Assembly: GCA_030063045.1 (NCBI GenBank) | Contig: JAQSEB010000152.1 | Coordinates: 1 to 64,000, forward strand | Source of the DNA: Pratylenchus scribneri | Lineage: Eukaryota > Nematoda > Chromadorea > Rhabditida > Pratylenchidae | Length of the DNA: 64,000 nt | Reading direction: 5' to 3' | In this document: one piece after another, positions 14,601-20,956 of the stretch | Numbering within the stretch: the stretch's first letter is position 1 | Layout of the letters: every line of letters starts with the position of its first letter | Program-made: the position numbers and the translations under genes | The notes under the pieces: generated by a model | The model's database searches: none | What the model saw: the letters and a program-made list of their open reading frames with translations, nothing else | What the model was told of the DNA's origin: nothing

Positions 14601-16367
14601 TGGAAGGCAAAGGAAGTGGCAAGGCAGTGGCAATCCAATGGAAGAGGCAATTGGAATGGATTGGCCGAAGGAAGCAATGTTGGAATGGAAGAAGGGAAAA
14701 TGCGGCCAAAGCACATTACAAAGATGTGCTGATGGGTCGGGGGCCGGGGGCGAAGGGATGGGAAAAGTGGGCAATTCGATGAGCAAAACAAAGACTCATC
14801 GAATTGAACTTTGATTCGAGGATTGCTGCAAAGGCAATCCTCGACAATTATCGTCATGGTTGGCCGGGATTCGCTTATGGCTGGAGAAACGGTGGACAGC
14901 ATTTTGGAACAAGTCTCCCGCATCATTTCGTCGTTGGCCCGCTTCCCCTTTGTCAAAATCTTTTGGCTGCCACCTCCCTATGTTCGACAAAAGCATGGCC
15001 AATTCGAGGAACTGTTGGATCGATTCAATGAAGTGCTCTTCGGGACTCCCGCCAGTTTTGTCTGTGTGACAGAACGTGGTCGATCACTGGCCGAAATCTT
15101 CCGTTTTGGTGACACTTTCAACTCAATTACTGTGGATGGTTCGGGAAAAATGCTGGACGCAGGGCTTCGCGCTGTGCGCGCTTGGCTCTTCACTCAAGTC
15201 ACCGAAATGCCAGATGATCGTGAATTGCATTTGGGCCATGCCATCAAGTCCAAAGTGGTTGTTCCCCGCTCATCAAGTGGTCAGTATGACCCCTATTCCT
15301 CGATATTTTCCAAATCCCTTATAGCCCATCGCTTTCCCCATCGCCATCAGCCGTATCCTTTCCGTGAGCGTCAATTTGGCCAATCTACCTCCCGTCACCG
15401 TAGTCCCAGTCCAATTCGCCACCGTTCCGACAGTTATAGCCGTGCGCACCGCCGCCATTAGACCTGCCCTCACTCGAACCCGCCTTTGGTTGAACAGCCG
15501 GATGCCTTTTGACCCCAAATTTTCGGCGAGGAAGCCTCATTCCTTTTGTGGTGGGATGTGAGAACTATACGATAATTTATTTGACCCTTTCCCTATTTAT
15601 TTAAATGTAATTTCCATTTAATCCCCTGGCATTTTGTCCCATTTTATTTTGTTGTTTCCCCCATTTTTGTTGTTGACTTAATTCATAATTGTTGTGTTTT
15701 TAAAGCATAATAATAAAGTCTTTTGGATTTAATTTGGGACTGAATTTGACCGAATATTTCTTACGGAAAATAAAACAAAAGTAGTATAAGAAAAAGAAGA
15801 TAATTGAAGATAAAAAAGGAATATTTTTCTTTGCTTTTTTTTCGGAATTTTTCGGACTTAGACCATTTTATCGGAACGGAACTCAAACACCGGTACAGTA
15901 TTCCGGAATCGGAATTCTGGTTCCTGTTCCTAATAGCTATTTGAAATTGAAATTTCATAAAATAATTGGATAAATATTAAAATTTTTGAAGTTTTTTTTG
16001 GATTTATCTTACAATGTATTTTTTGGACAACATATAAAATTGTCATTAGCACATTTTTTGTAAATTTTCAAAAAAAATTATTATTAAACTTCCTATGCAT
16101 TTTTTATGAAAATTTCAAGCAACCTGCAAACATGCTTCCACTCAATCGACCAGAACCACCAAAATTCACTGGGTTTAGCGAGCCTTCTGGCGGCAATGCC
16201 AATGAAGTGTCGCGGAAGGAGGTGGCACGCGCAAATTTGAAGGGCGAATGATCGCTGCCATTGCTGCTGTTTTGATCAAATCTTTTGTTATGGCCAGCCT
16301 GCGATTCAGCAAACATTTGGAAAAATAAAAAGACGAAAATAGGGAATGCGTGGATTAAAAGTTGCAT
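2613..16367 (-). CDS. Gene A: secreted SIF/SMF-motif protein with two QY-SG domains (multi-exon model)
   Basis: Predicted exons, reading leftward: 16367-16124, 5729-5502, 5276-5019, 4776-4624, 3645-3281, 2934-2787 and 2713-2613. All junction phases agree (1,1,1,1,0,1). Exon 1 starts MQLLIHAFPIFVFLFFQMF, a good signal peptide, and ends SGSMFAG. Exon 2 holds GVSIFKQ. Exons 3 and 5 each begin KWHPPSDVV and carry the repeated domain GIQY.TKSGTIFDHQPSDG...DRH.KMTELDK.TGHF. Exon 4 ends GRSIFG and exon 5 contains GISMFGG. The last exons are Cys-rich (CLCNNPICSNVPECW) and acidic. An unspliced reading of exon 5 would instead stop at 3254. Intron 1 would be 10.4 kb and hold two nested retroelements. 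If that intron is not spliced, exon 1 is a separate truncated gene. Family function unknown; secretion is inferred. Confidence 0.6.
3281..3645 (-). CDS. Gene A exon 5, QY-SG domain copy 2
   Basis: Encodes a second copy of the KWHPPSDVV...GIQY...KSGTIFDHQPSDG domain, nearly identical to that of exon 3. A Gly/Ala-rich tail with GKSILGG and GISMFGG follows. The predicted donor is AAT/GTATGT. Without splicing the frame would end at 3254. Confidence 0.7.
3740..4000. repeat. Foldback/MITE family 1 copy in gene A intron
   Basis: Inverted halves: GATCTCATCAAGACGCATCG on the left and CGATGCGTCTTGATGAGACC on the right, separated by a TTTAAA-rich centre. The same words recur at 21.0, 39.5, 42.1, 44.5 and 54.3 kb. 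It lies between exons 4 and 5 of gene A. Confidence 0.65.
5019..5276 (-). CDS. Gene A exon 3, QY-SG domain copy 1
   Basis: Symmetric phase-1 exon. It encodes WHPPSDVVATMPTDQDGIQY, then KSGTIFDHQPSDGRVRRRD and a GHFYTVF end, close to the exon at 3645-3281. The donor is a consensus GTAAGT. The antisense frames in this interval are shadows. Confidence 0.7.
5805..6315. repeat. Foldback/MITE family 3, copy in gene A intron 1
   Basis: Terminal inverted repeats of about 75-80 bp, from GGTACTTATGTGTTAT to ATAACACATAAGTACC. The inner arms carry GCGTC-type words, and the core has repeated GTTATGACC and CTTGGTCCCC words. No transposase. Confidence 0.7.
6447..9665 (+). pseudogene. Ty3/gypsy pol: RT, RNase H, integrase with one in-frame stop
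   Basis: A single frame is open from 6447 to 9665 apart from a TGA at 7683-7685. RT shows FSTLDFMSGYWQI (first Asp), MPFGLTNA and the catalytic YIDDIL at about 6796. RNase H shows MTDASK, TELEAL and TDHKAL. Integrase keeps the DDE triad (CMDILEIG, HSDKGTEF, NGLVERINR). The HHCC finger seems to lack one Cys (NFRICAH where C..C is usual). A GPY module (FGPYKI) follows. The premature stop and 5' truncation mean it cannot make a full polyprotein. The stop lies between RNase H and integrase. Confidence 0.9.
9060..9787 (+). pseudogene. 3' extension of gypsy element, N-terminal part (GDS motif)
   Basis: Beyond the integrase GPY region the frame continues with about 170 residues (GVLGEMFGWDSI onward). 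Around 9575-9590 the protein-like signal shifts to the +1 frame, giving RVLLGDSSANQL and continuing to the BEL insertion point. The GDS box is like block I of GDSL/SGNH hydrolases. The apparent frameshift suggests decay. The extension is not part of a standard gypsy pol. Confidence 0.5.
9787..9791. repeat. Target site duplication of the BEL/Pao element, left copy
   Basis: ATTAT directly precedes the left LTR and recurs directly after the right LTR at 14847-14851, marking the insertion site. Confidence 0.85.
9792..9993 (-). repeat. BEL/Pao 3' LTR with a 1060-bp internal deletion
   Basis: The first 37 bp match 13585-13621 and the remaining 165 bp match 14682-14846, essentially base for base. 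The 1060 bp between those two blocks in the other LTR are absent. Because both LTRs are copied from one template at integration, the deletion should be later than insertion. Confidence 0.85.
10103..12928 (-). CDS. BEL/Pao Gag-RT fusion ORF (941 codons, catalytically defective)
   Basis: The N-terminal third is helical and Gag-like. Residues at about 334-367 form two CCHC knuckles (CFVCLKPGHFTDEC, CSLCRTIGHHPSLC). An RT segment follows: the KIRILFDASAE type start, IYDAEKAFLQI with the first metal-binding Asp, and FGVICSP. The position of the usual YVDD/YVDN box reads YFDK, so the catalytic Asp pair is lost. A KTYDPTSLTG stretch corresponds to the region after RT. Protease appears deleted between the knuckles and RT, and RNase H and integrase are missing. 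Despite this the frame is open for 941 codons, which is unexpected for a dead copy. Confidence 0.8.
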   Translation of the reverse strand: MALSAYRIDSAMAMLEPIMTSEIPVVPNEVKDGLHRRLLICDQNMLGDFAEEFATQIYEIKSARTDFQMSLNLPWMTEQKQAAEKQEFESIIALADISTFLEQAYEKYDEILIAKEGIDRLIARTDENGVEIRRLVSPPQLSLKSFDSIPKLANMDERAENTTNYIQAEFTAVVDHHKQIKDIKTRNDHDNTSDSKHRSKEKKETSIKEEPLSSIISLATQNRGYNNNQGNDSNMSSIQQIKSEKQSLTKYESETYSPGFRRSSSNRREGRKMIKRKNSPHHESGTKGKSNRSLSTSRRRSPDRDPCRCQGIHFEFDCTKFRNSEERRKAVIDLMRCFVCLKPGHFTDECRRYSQKCSLCRTIGHHPSLCPKRYTVKEEQVDVNETSESETSALTLAESEEEAIINDMKQYNEIIQDQLKKGNTEIAQKKRNQITPFLSHHLIVRKDKLFTKIRILFDASAELREEYPSLNEYLNKVSKHYHDLMGIFHRPRLKKYLMIYDAEKAFLQIGIALGDHDTLRFLWYLEPYDERKLTEFRFCKITFGVICSPKHSQVLINNQFKLYESGNKRSDLYFDKYIEMENTEDKKRNYEYLKKIFREANMKICDFTSNTGQKILELTEEDRTNHEMIKFFCLHWNAQKKILAVNFPYFDMDKSIINSSMQIHKTYDPTSLTGLIVLIGKIEDFVSSRRARIKIGENNFEWVTKILYPSEIESNRKKSRESDESERKDLEADSNCLTENNESSISNPFVEMKFEFSARTMKEQTSQLLKFLGPNLELLQSYSPFEMNHPLSTNHSILSFVANKEIASKPIKSESSIKNSRRLNNGHLYMMALNKSSRNRQTSLKVLPCSSSSVGGSTDFASSEKSIRESIRSRFGSWFSNNNIIIQLPYWLYNKVIKRRKKRKIKKESNEKASFEFQNLDENSTHPIEIETIEDGDTTKV
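13567..13584 (-). other. BEL/Pao primer binding site
   Basis: On the minus strand TGGCGACCCTTGC follows the 5' LTR without a gap. TGG complements the CCA end of a tRNA. The word is like tRNA-Arg-type sites of other LTR elements, but I cannot name the tRNA with certainty. Confidence 0.6.
13585..14846 (-). repeat. BEL/Pao 5' LTR, full length (1262 bp)
   Basis: Matches the 9792-9993 LTR at both ends. The interior, missing from the other copy, holds two copies of the palindrome AGAATTTGC-TTAAG-GCAAATTCT (14090-14112 and 14222-14244), flanked by repeated TGGCGGAGGA words. Promoter and polyadenylation signals should be here but none stands out. Confidence 0.85.
14847..15464 (+). pseudogene. 3' extension of gypsy element, C-terminal part (GDSL/SGNH-like, RS/RH tail)
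   Basis: The frame resumes after the target duplication with MVGRDSLMAGETVDSIL, then FPFVKIFWLPPPYVRQ and LLDRFNEVL. This order suits blocks III onward of a GDSL/SGNH fold (GxND, LPP, N..L). The Asn of GxND is Asp here, and at the expected DxxH end I see VDGSGKM, so the catalytic His seems lost. The last 30 or so residues are rich in Arg, Ser and His (RHRSPSPIRHRSDSY), like a nucleic-acid-binding tail. Stop at 15460-15462. Fold assignment is by eye only. Confidence 0.45.
15465..16080. other. Gypsy 3' untranslated region and GGAAC-type repeat remnant
   Basis: A pyrimidine-rich stretch leads to AATAAA (15712-15717), probably the gypsy transcript end. At 15760-15945 comes a fragment with GGAACGGAACTC and GGAATCGGAATTC words, like fragments at 26.6, 55.9 and 56.8 kb. 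No gene seen. Confidence 0.45.
16124..16367 (-). CDS. Signal-peptide exon assigned to gene A
   Basis: Starts at the second Met of the open frame (MQLLIHAFPIF), chosen because it begins the hydrophobic run. After the predicted signal peptide the exon is Ser/Asn-rich and ends with the family motif GSMFAG at a phase-1 donor (GCAG/GTTGC). The next exon found in the right phase on this strand is 5729-5502. The intervening 10 kb is almost wholly transposable elements. Confidence 0.6.
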
Positions 16368-16690
16368 TTTTGTTAACTGTAAAATTTTTTTCAATTAATT
16401 TTAAAAAATTTAAAGAATTTTTTAAACTCTTCAAAATTTAAATCAATTTTTCTTAGTTTACAATAATTTTTATAATGGGATGTTTTTCACTCTTCACTAA
16501 TAATAATAAGAAAAAATTTTTCTTCCTTAATTGACGACATTAGACAAAAACCAAATATGCTACACAACTACAAACGGAGAATTGAAAAATAATTTAATCA
16601 GAAATGTAAAATTTTTATTTTTTCAATGTATTTTTATTGTATAAATTTTATTGCATATATAAAATTGGTAAAAAAATTCTTAATTTAATA

Positions 16691-18286
16691 TTAAAATATT
16701 GAAAACGGATAAAATATTATTGAAGATGACGAAAAATTATATGAGTAAAAATTCGTTGTTTTAGTCCCAACTTCGGGAACAGGGGAAACAATAATTGAAG
16801 AACCCCGGCACCGCTCGACCTCATGTCCTTGACGGTTACCCGCCTCCAGACCTGGGCTTATTCTCATTTGCTGAGTCACCATTTGCTCTATGGCTTCTCT
16901 CTCGATGGCTAATCGAACCTTCGAGCTCAATCCCGTGCTTTCTTCATCATCTAGACGTGATTGATCGTCTGGGCTTGATCTTGACATCATTATTCGCCCT
17001 TCATCCATTCGGACGTCTTGTGCTACCTTTCTGCCAGTAAATGGGTCGAATGCACAGTTTCCACGTGTGTAGGCTTCATTTCCCAAATTCCTGGTCGATG
17101 GATCGTAACTTTCCCCGATGGGTTGGTATTTCCCTAATGGGTTAGCTTTGGGCCTCGTTATCGTTTCTCGCGGGACTGCTCCCTTGTTCGGCTTCTTCTT
17201 CTCAGCCTTTGGCCGTCCAATTGCTACATTCAAGCTTTCGCTTTCATCCGGCCACTTTATCTCAGCCATGGGCCGTAATTCGTTCTCAAGCGGGATTACT
17301 CCCTCATTGTGGCCAATTTCTTCAGCCCTGGGCCGTAAATCCGTGTTGCTCGAGCTCACTCTCTTGTTCGGCCCTATTTTCCTCTCAGAACTAATGTCAG
17401 TGGAACTCAGGCTCTCGCCTTCGTCTTGGTTCACTCTTTTCCCCAGAGGGGTTATTTGCGGGCTTTCGCCCTCGCGGGGAATTGGGACAGGGTGGCTTAA
17501 GCCCTTATAATTGCCAATTTCATATCCCAATTGGGTTCCTTTCTTTCCTGCTCTTTTAGCCATCATATTCTCGGCTGTTGGCCGTTGACCTTTGTTCTCG
17601 CCGGCCTCTCGGCGTTCCATGTGAATGAATAATTCCAAACCATTCTCAGACTTGATTGATGTTTTACGGCGATAAATGATCCCTAACGGTACCTTACTAT
17701 AAGGCCCCACCGATCCCACTTCGACCGGGCGGTGTTTAAACCGATTGCGCCCCGTTCCGGGTAGCGTCTTCTTTGGATGAGTTTCCCTGATTGGGTGAAT
17801 TCCGCTATTTTGAGCTATTGATCTTTGAACCAGATCGTCCCAATCTTTCAAACTTTTGGTACAAAACCCTGGACTTAACAGTGCCCCGCACTTGGCCATC
17901 CGTTCGGCACTTTCCAATGTGTTTCCAGCTGATCCGCGGAGTCCGCGGCAATTAATGGCATGCATTCCGGCAACCTCTAATGATTGGCCTCCATCGGCAT
18001 GCATTCCGGCAACCTCCAATGATTGGCCTCCATCGGCATGCATTCCGGCAACCTCCGACTGGCTAATTCCGCAACCGATTTTGTCCGCATTGTTTGCACA
18101 TTGCTTTGGTCCGAGCATGTTGTCCAATTTCGGCACAGTCGCCATCGTTGTTGTTTTATTCAGTTTGTTTTGACGTTGGACGAACATAATTGGTTTGGGT
18201 TGTTGTTGAATAGCTTTTATTTTAGCAATTTTAGCTTTAATAATTCGCTGGAATTCACGGCCAATTTTAGACTGATTTTTAGTCAA
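16691..18286 (-). CDS. Gag-like or hypothetical ORF with 13-residue tandem repeats (531 codons)
   Basis: A long open frame whose base composition is much less AT-rich than its surroundings, as in the retroelements nearby. It has a basic N-terminus (KAKIAKIKAIQQQPKP). EVAGMHADGGQSL occurs twice, with a third partial copy (39-bp DNA repeat, about 17955-18060). A long polar, Glu/Lys/Arg-rich middle has repeated RPKAE/RPRAEE phrases. The last 25 residues are AT-rich and may lie beyond the true end. No zinc knuckle, protease or RT. A retrotransposon gag is my best guess because of composition, repeats and the LTR-like flank. A host gene is possible. Confidence 0.45.
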   Translation of the reverse strand: MTKNQSKIGREFQRIIKAKIAKIKAIQQQPKPIMFVQRQNKLNKTTTMATVPKLDNMLGPKQCANNADKIGCGISQSEVAGMHADGGQSLEVAGMHADGGQSLEVAGMHAINCRGLRGSAGNTLESAERMAKCGALLSPGFCTKSLKDWDDLVQRSIAQNSGIHPIRETHPKKTLPGTGRNRFKHRPVEVGSVGPYSKVPLGIIYRRKTSIKSENGLELFIHMERREAGENKGQRPTAENMMAKRAGKKGTQLGYEIGNYKGLSHPVPIPREGESPQITPLGKRVNQDEGESLSSTDISSERKIGPNKRVSSSNTDLRPRAEEIGHNEGVIPLENELRPMAEIKWPDESESLNVAIGRPKAEKKKPNKGAVPRETITRPKANPLGKYQPIGESYDPSTRNLGNEAYTRGNCAFDPFTGRKVAQDVRMDEGRIMMSRSSPDDQSRLDDEESTGLSSKVRLAIEREAIEQMVTQQMRISPGLEAGNRQGHEVERCRGSSIIVSPVPEVGTKTTNFYSYNFSSSSIIFYPFSIF

Positions 18287-18299
18287 GTCAGGGAAGACT

Positions 18300-18725
18300 G
18301 ACTCGCCTCACCTAACCCCATCCTTAAATAAGGTCCTCCCCGCGGCCGCAGCCGGGGATTTATTTAGTCATCAATTTTCCCTTTTTGGGTGTGTGAGTCA
18401 AGTTTTCTCTTCGCTTTGTGAGTGCGATGATTGATTTGCTCACGCGTCCATTTGCAATGGCCACCCACTTCTTATCTTTACTCTGCCCTCTCACAGTGAT
18501 GAAGATAGGAGATCTTTTCTGCCTAGCTTCCTTTTCCCGCCCATTTTCTCATCAATGGACGCTTTCCCTTTTATTCGCTTATTGTGTCGGCCCTTTCCCT
18601 TTGGGTCTTTGGAATTTTATTTGGAAATTGGGAAAGTAAAATGTTGGAAATTTGGGAAGAAATGTTTTAGGAATGTTTGGGTTAGATGTTGGGCTTTGCC
18701 CAACATCACCCATCCTTTACATATG
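18300..18725 (-). repeat. Possible LTR upstream of the Gag-like ORF
   Basis: This 420-bp block has the same higher GC as the adjacent ORF. It contains an inverted repeat at its outer edge (GTTGGGCAAAGCCCAAC) and a GC-rich hairpin (CCCCGGCTGCGGCCGCGGGG, minus strand). No second copy is in the window, so the LTR reading is speculative. Confidence 0.25.
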
Positions 18726-18830
18726 TAATTATTCTGTCGTTACTCGTTCGTTAATCATTTAAAATTATAATCAATTTCAAATCTATAGAAAATATATAAT
18801 GAGATAAAATGGTATGAAATTTTTAAGTTT

Positions 18831-19575
18831 GATCAAAATTATAGGTACTCTTCTGTTAACGGGGGGGGGGTGGGGTGGGTGGATTGATCAAAATTAAAGG
18901 TACTCTTCTGTTAACGGGGGGGGGGGGGGGGGTGGGGTGGGTGGATTGATCAAAATTAAAGGTACTCTTCTGTTAACGGGGGGGGGGGGTGGGGTGGGTG
19001 GATTGATCAAAATTAAAGGTACTCTTCTGTTAACGGGGGGAGGGGCAAAATATTAAGAGGAGGCACCCGGAAATTCATTATTCTGCCTTCCCCGGTATTC
19101 TAAAGACCCTTACACAATAGAAGAACTACCCTAGAGCCAAGACCGAATTTTACCTACCCTATCCTGAATCCTACCTATCCCTAAATTATCCCTACCCTAC
19201 CCCTAAATCCCATCCGGCAAAACCCAAATCAAACCCTAACCCTATCTAAACCCTAAATAAGGTTTTCAAGATCCTAATGAGGTTTAGTTTTAGGGTAGAT
19301 TTAGGTTAAGGTAGGGAGGGGTAGGGTATGGTTAAGGTTTAAGATAGGGATTGGTTAGATTTTTTTAGGGTTTAGAATTCCTTCCGTACTGTTTTTCAGT
19401 CCTCTAAGTACCGGGGAGGCAAAATAATGAATTTTCAGGAGCCCTCCCCCCTCTTAAAATTTTGTCCCCCTACCCCTGTTAAAAGTTTGCCCCCCCCCCT
19501 TAAAATTTTGCCCCACTGTTAAAAATTCCCCCCCCCCCCCCCCCACCCCCATTAATAGAAGAGAACGACATTAAA
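18831..19575. repeat. Foldback repeat with poly-G/poly-C arms and tandem 60-bp units
   Basis: The left arm has four tandem units, each GGTACTCTTCTGTTAACGGG... with G-runs up to about 18. The right arm is rich in the complementary C-runs. Between them GGGGAGGCA/CCGGGGAGGC words and TAACCCTA/TTAGGG-like stretches are arranged in inverted fashion. Non-coding; could form G-quadruplexes. Confidence 0.7.
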
Positions 19576-19914
19576 GATTGTTTTAATTTTTGGTTCAAAA
19601 CTGATTTTAAATTAGTTAAAATCATAATAAAATAATACGCATTGTTCAATTAATTGAATAATGGATATAAGCAGAGTTAAAATATGTAAATTTTGAGAAA
19701 TTTTTTAAAATGTGCAAATTTTTAAATTTTACTTAAATTATGAAATTTTTGGTTTTTTTATTGTATTTGTGAACGAAATTTTTGGCTAAAAAAATATCAA
19801 ATAAAGTTACTCTGAAAAAAAACACTTCAAATATCATAAAAATAACATTTATGTACCCAGGAACCGGTATAGAATATTGGCAAAAAATAAGTCAGAGTAA
19901 AAAAATTTGGACTT

Positions 19915-20290
19915 AGGATATAAAATTTCGTGTTTTGTCATTCCTGGTGCCAAATTTGGCAAAGTTGCTGTGTCATTGTCCATGACACATTATTGGAATA
20001 AAATTTGCTACAAAATGACATCAAATGAATTGGCCATGGTTGAATATTTCATCGTGTAATGGCCAAAAAATATCCAGAAACCCAATTTTTATTAAACCAA
20101 CGGCTTTTTGGTGGCCATTACTCGGTGAATATTCATTATTGGTCAAAGCTTTTGTGGACATTTGTAGCTAATTTTATGCCTAATAATATGTCATAAACAA
20201 TGCCACAACAGCTTTACCACCATCGGCACCAGACTGTTTCGTCCGCAATTGTCACGTCTGCAAATGTCGTATTGTCTAAAATTTGGGATC
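19915..20290. repeat. Foldback/MITE family 2, copy 2
   Basis: Contains GGCCATTACTCGGTGAAT, CCACAACAGCTTTACCACCA and CGTCCGCAATTGTCACG, shared with the copies at 1.7, 21.65 and 61.8 kb, in the same inverted layout. It lies upstream of gene B. Confidence 0.6.
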
Positions 20291-20746
20291 TGCTATTGAG
20301 CATTATAATATAAAAAAAATTAAATTTAAATAAATTATCAATTAAGAGAATATAGAGGAGTAAACGAAAAAATTTCTAAAAGAAATATAAAATGACATTT
20401 TTTTATAAAATAATAAATTAATTGATGGCTGTATTATATGAATTGTCCTCAATGAAATATAGACAATTGATTTTTGTATTCAACCAGCGAAATGGAACAA
20501 AAAATGCTCTTTTGTAGTGGACTACTTATATGGCCATATTTGCAAAAAGAAAATTTTTTCTAGTTAGCTAGAAATTTATCATTCGAAACTGTTATATCTT
20601 ATTTTCCTACTAAAAATTTATAGTTTGCCTATATTTTCTTTTAATTATTAGTAAATATATAAATTGACTGAAATCTGAAAATATTATTAATTTTACCTTT
20701 TAATTTTATTTAAAATTATTTAAAATCTAAATTAAAATAAAATATA

Positions 20747-20956
20747 ATGAATTTTAAATACTTCATTTCCATCATTCTCACTTTTGCCCTAATTCTCGGC
20801 TACCAAACGGGCCGAACTTTGGCAAAAGAAAAGTTCAAGGGTTTCTTCGAGACATTGTCGAACGCTTTGACGAGCAAAAATTATGACCAAGTGCAAGAGC
20901 AGATCAACCAATTAATTGAACACTATTGCATGAAAGCGGCAAAGTCCATACGAGAT
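20747..20956 (+). CDS. Gene B exon 1, signal peptide
   Basis: ATG followed by a strong hydrophobic stretch (FKYFISIILTFALILG), then a polar helical segment (KFKGFFETLSNALTS, QEQINQLIEHYC). The donor is GAT/GTTTGT. An unspliced reading would end at 20986. Confidence 0.7.

Larger units (their letters stand above)
9792..14846 (-). mobile_element. BEL/Pao-type LTR retrotransposon, internally deleted, minus orientation
   Basis: Bounded by a perfect 5-bp duplication (ATTAT) and by LTRs that begin TGTCAAG and end CTCGACA on the plus strand, so TG...CA on either strand. The 5' LTR is 14846-13585 and the 3' LTR is 9993-9792. A primer binding site (TGGCGACC...) abuts the 5' LTR. One long frame, 12928-10103, encodes Gag fused to RT remnants. 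Protease, RNase H and integrase are not visible, so the element is non-autonomous. It is inserted in the 3' extension of the gypsy element. Confidence 0.9.
6447..15464 (+). mobile_element. 5'-truncated Ty3/gypsy retrotransposon, interrupted by a BEL/Pao insertion
   Basis: Coding remains start inside the fingers of reverse transcriptase and run through RNase H, integrase and a 3' extension. Gag, protease, the RT N-terminus and any 5' LTR are missing. The 3' extension is split by the BEL/Pao element at 9792-14846 and resumes at 14852. An AATAAA at 15712-15717 downstream could be its polyadenylation signal. I could not identify an LTR pair. It sits in the inferred first intron of gene A, in the opposite orientation. 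Confidence 0.85.

Noticed and set aside
14355..15002. Minus- and plus-strand frames in the right BEL LTR, partly identical to frames at 9.7-10.0 kb
   Set aside because: The identity is explained by the LTR duplication, not by a repeated gene.
16795..17510. Plus-strand frames opposite the Gag-like ORF
   Set aside because: Composition-driven antisense frames; the minus frame is longer and has internal repeats in register.
19140..19380. CCCTAA/TTAGGG-like words as an interstitial telomere
   Set aside because: Spacing is irregular and the words sit inside an inverted repeat, so a decayed foldback explains them better.
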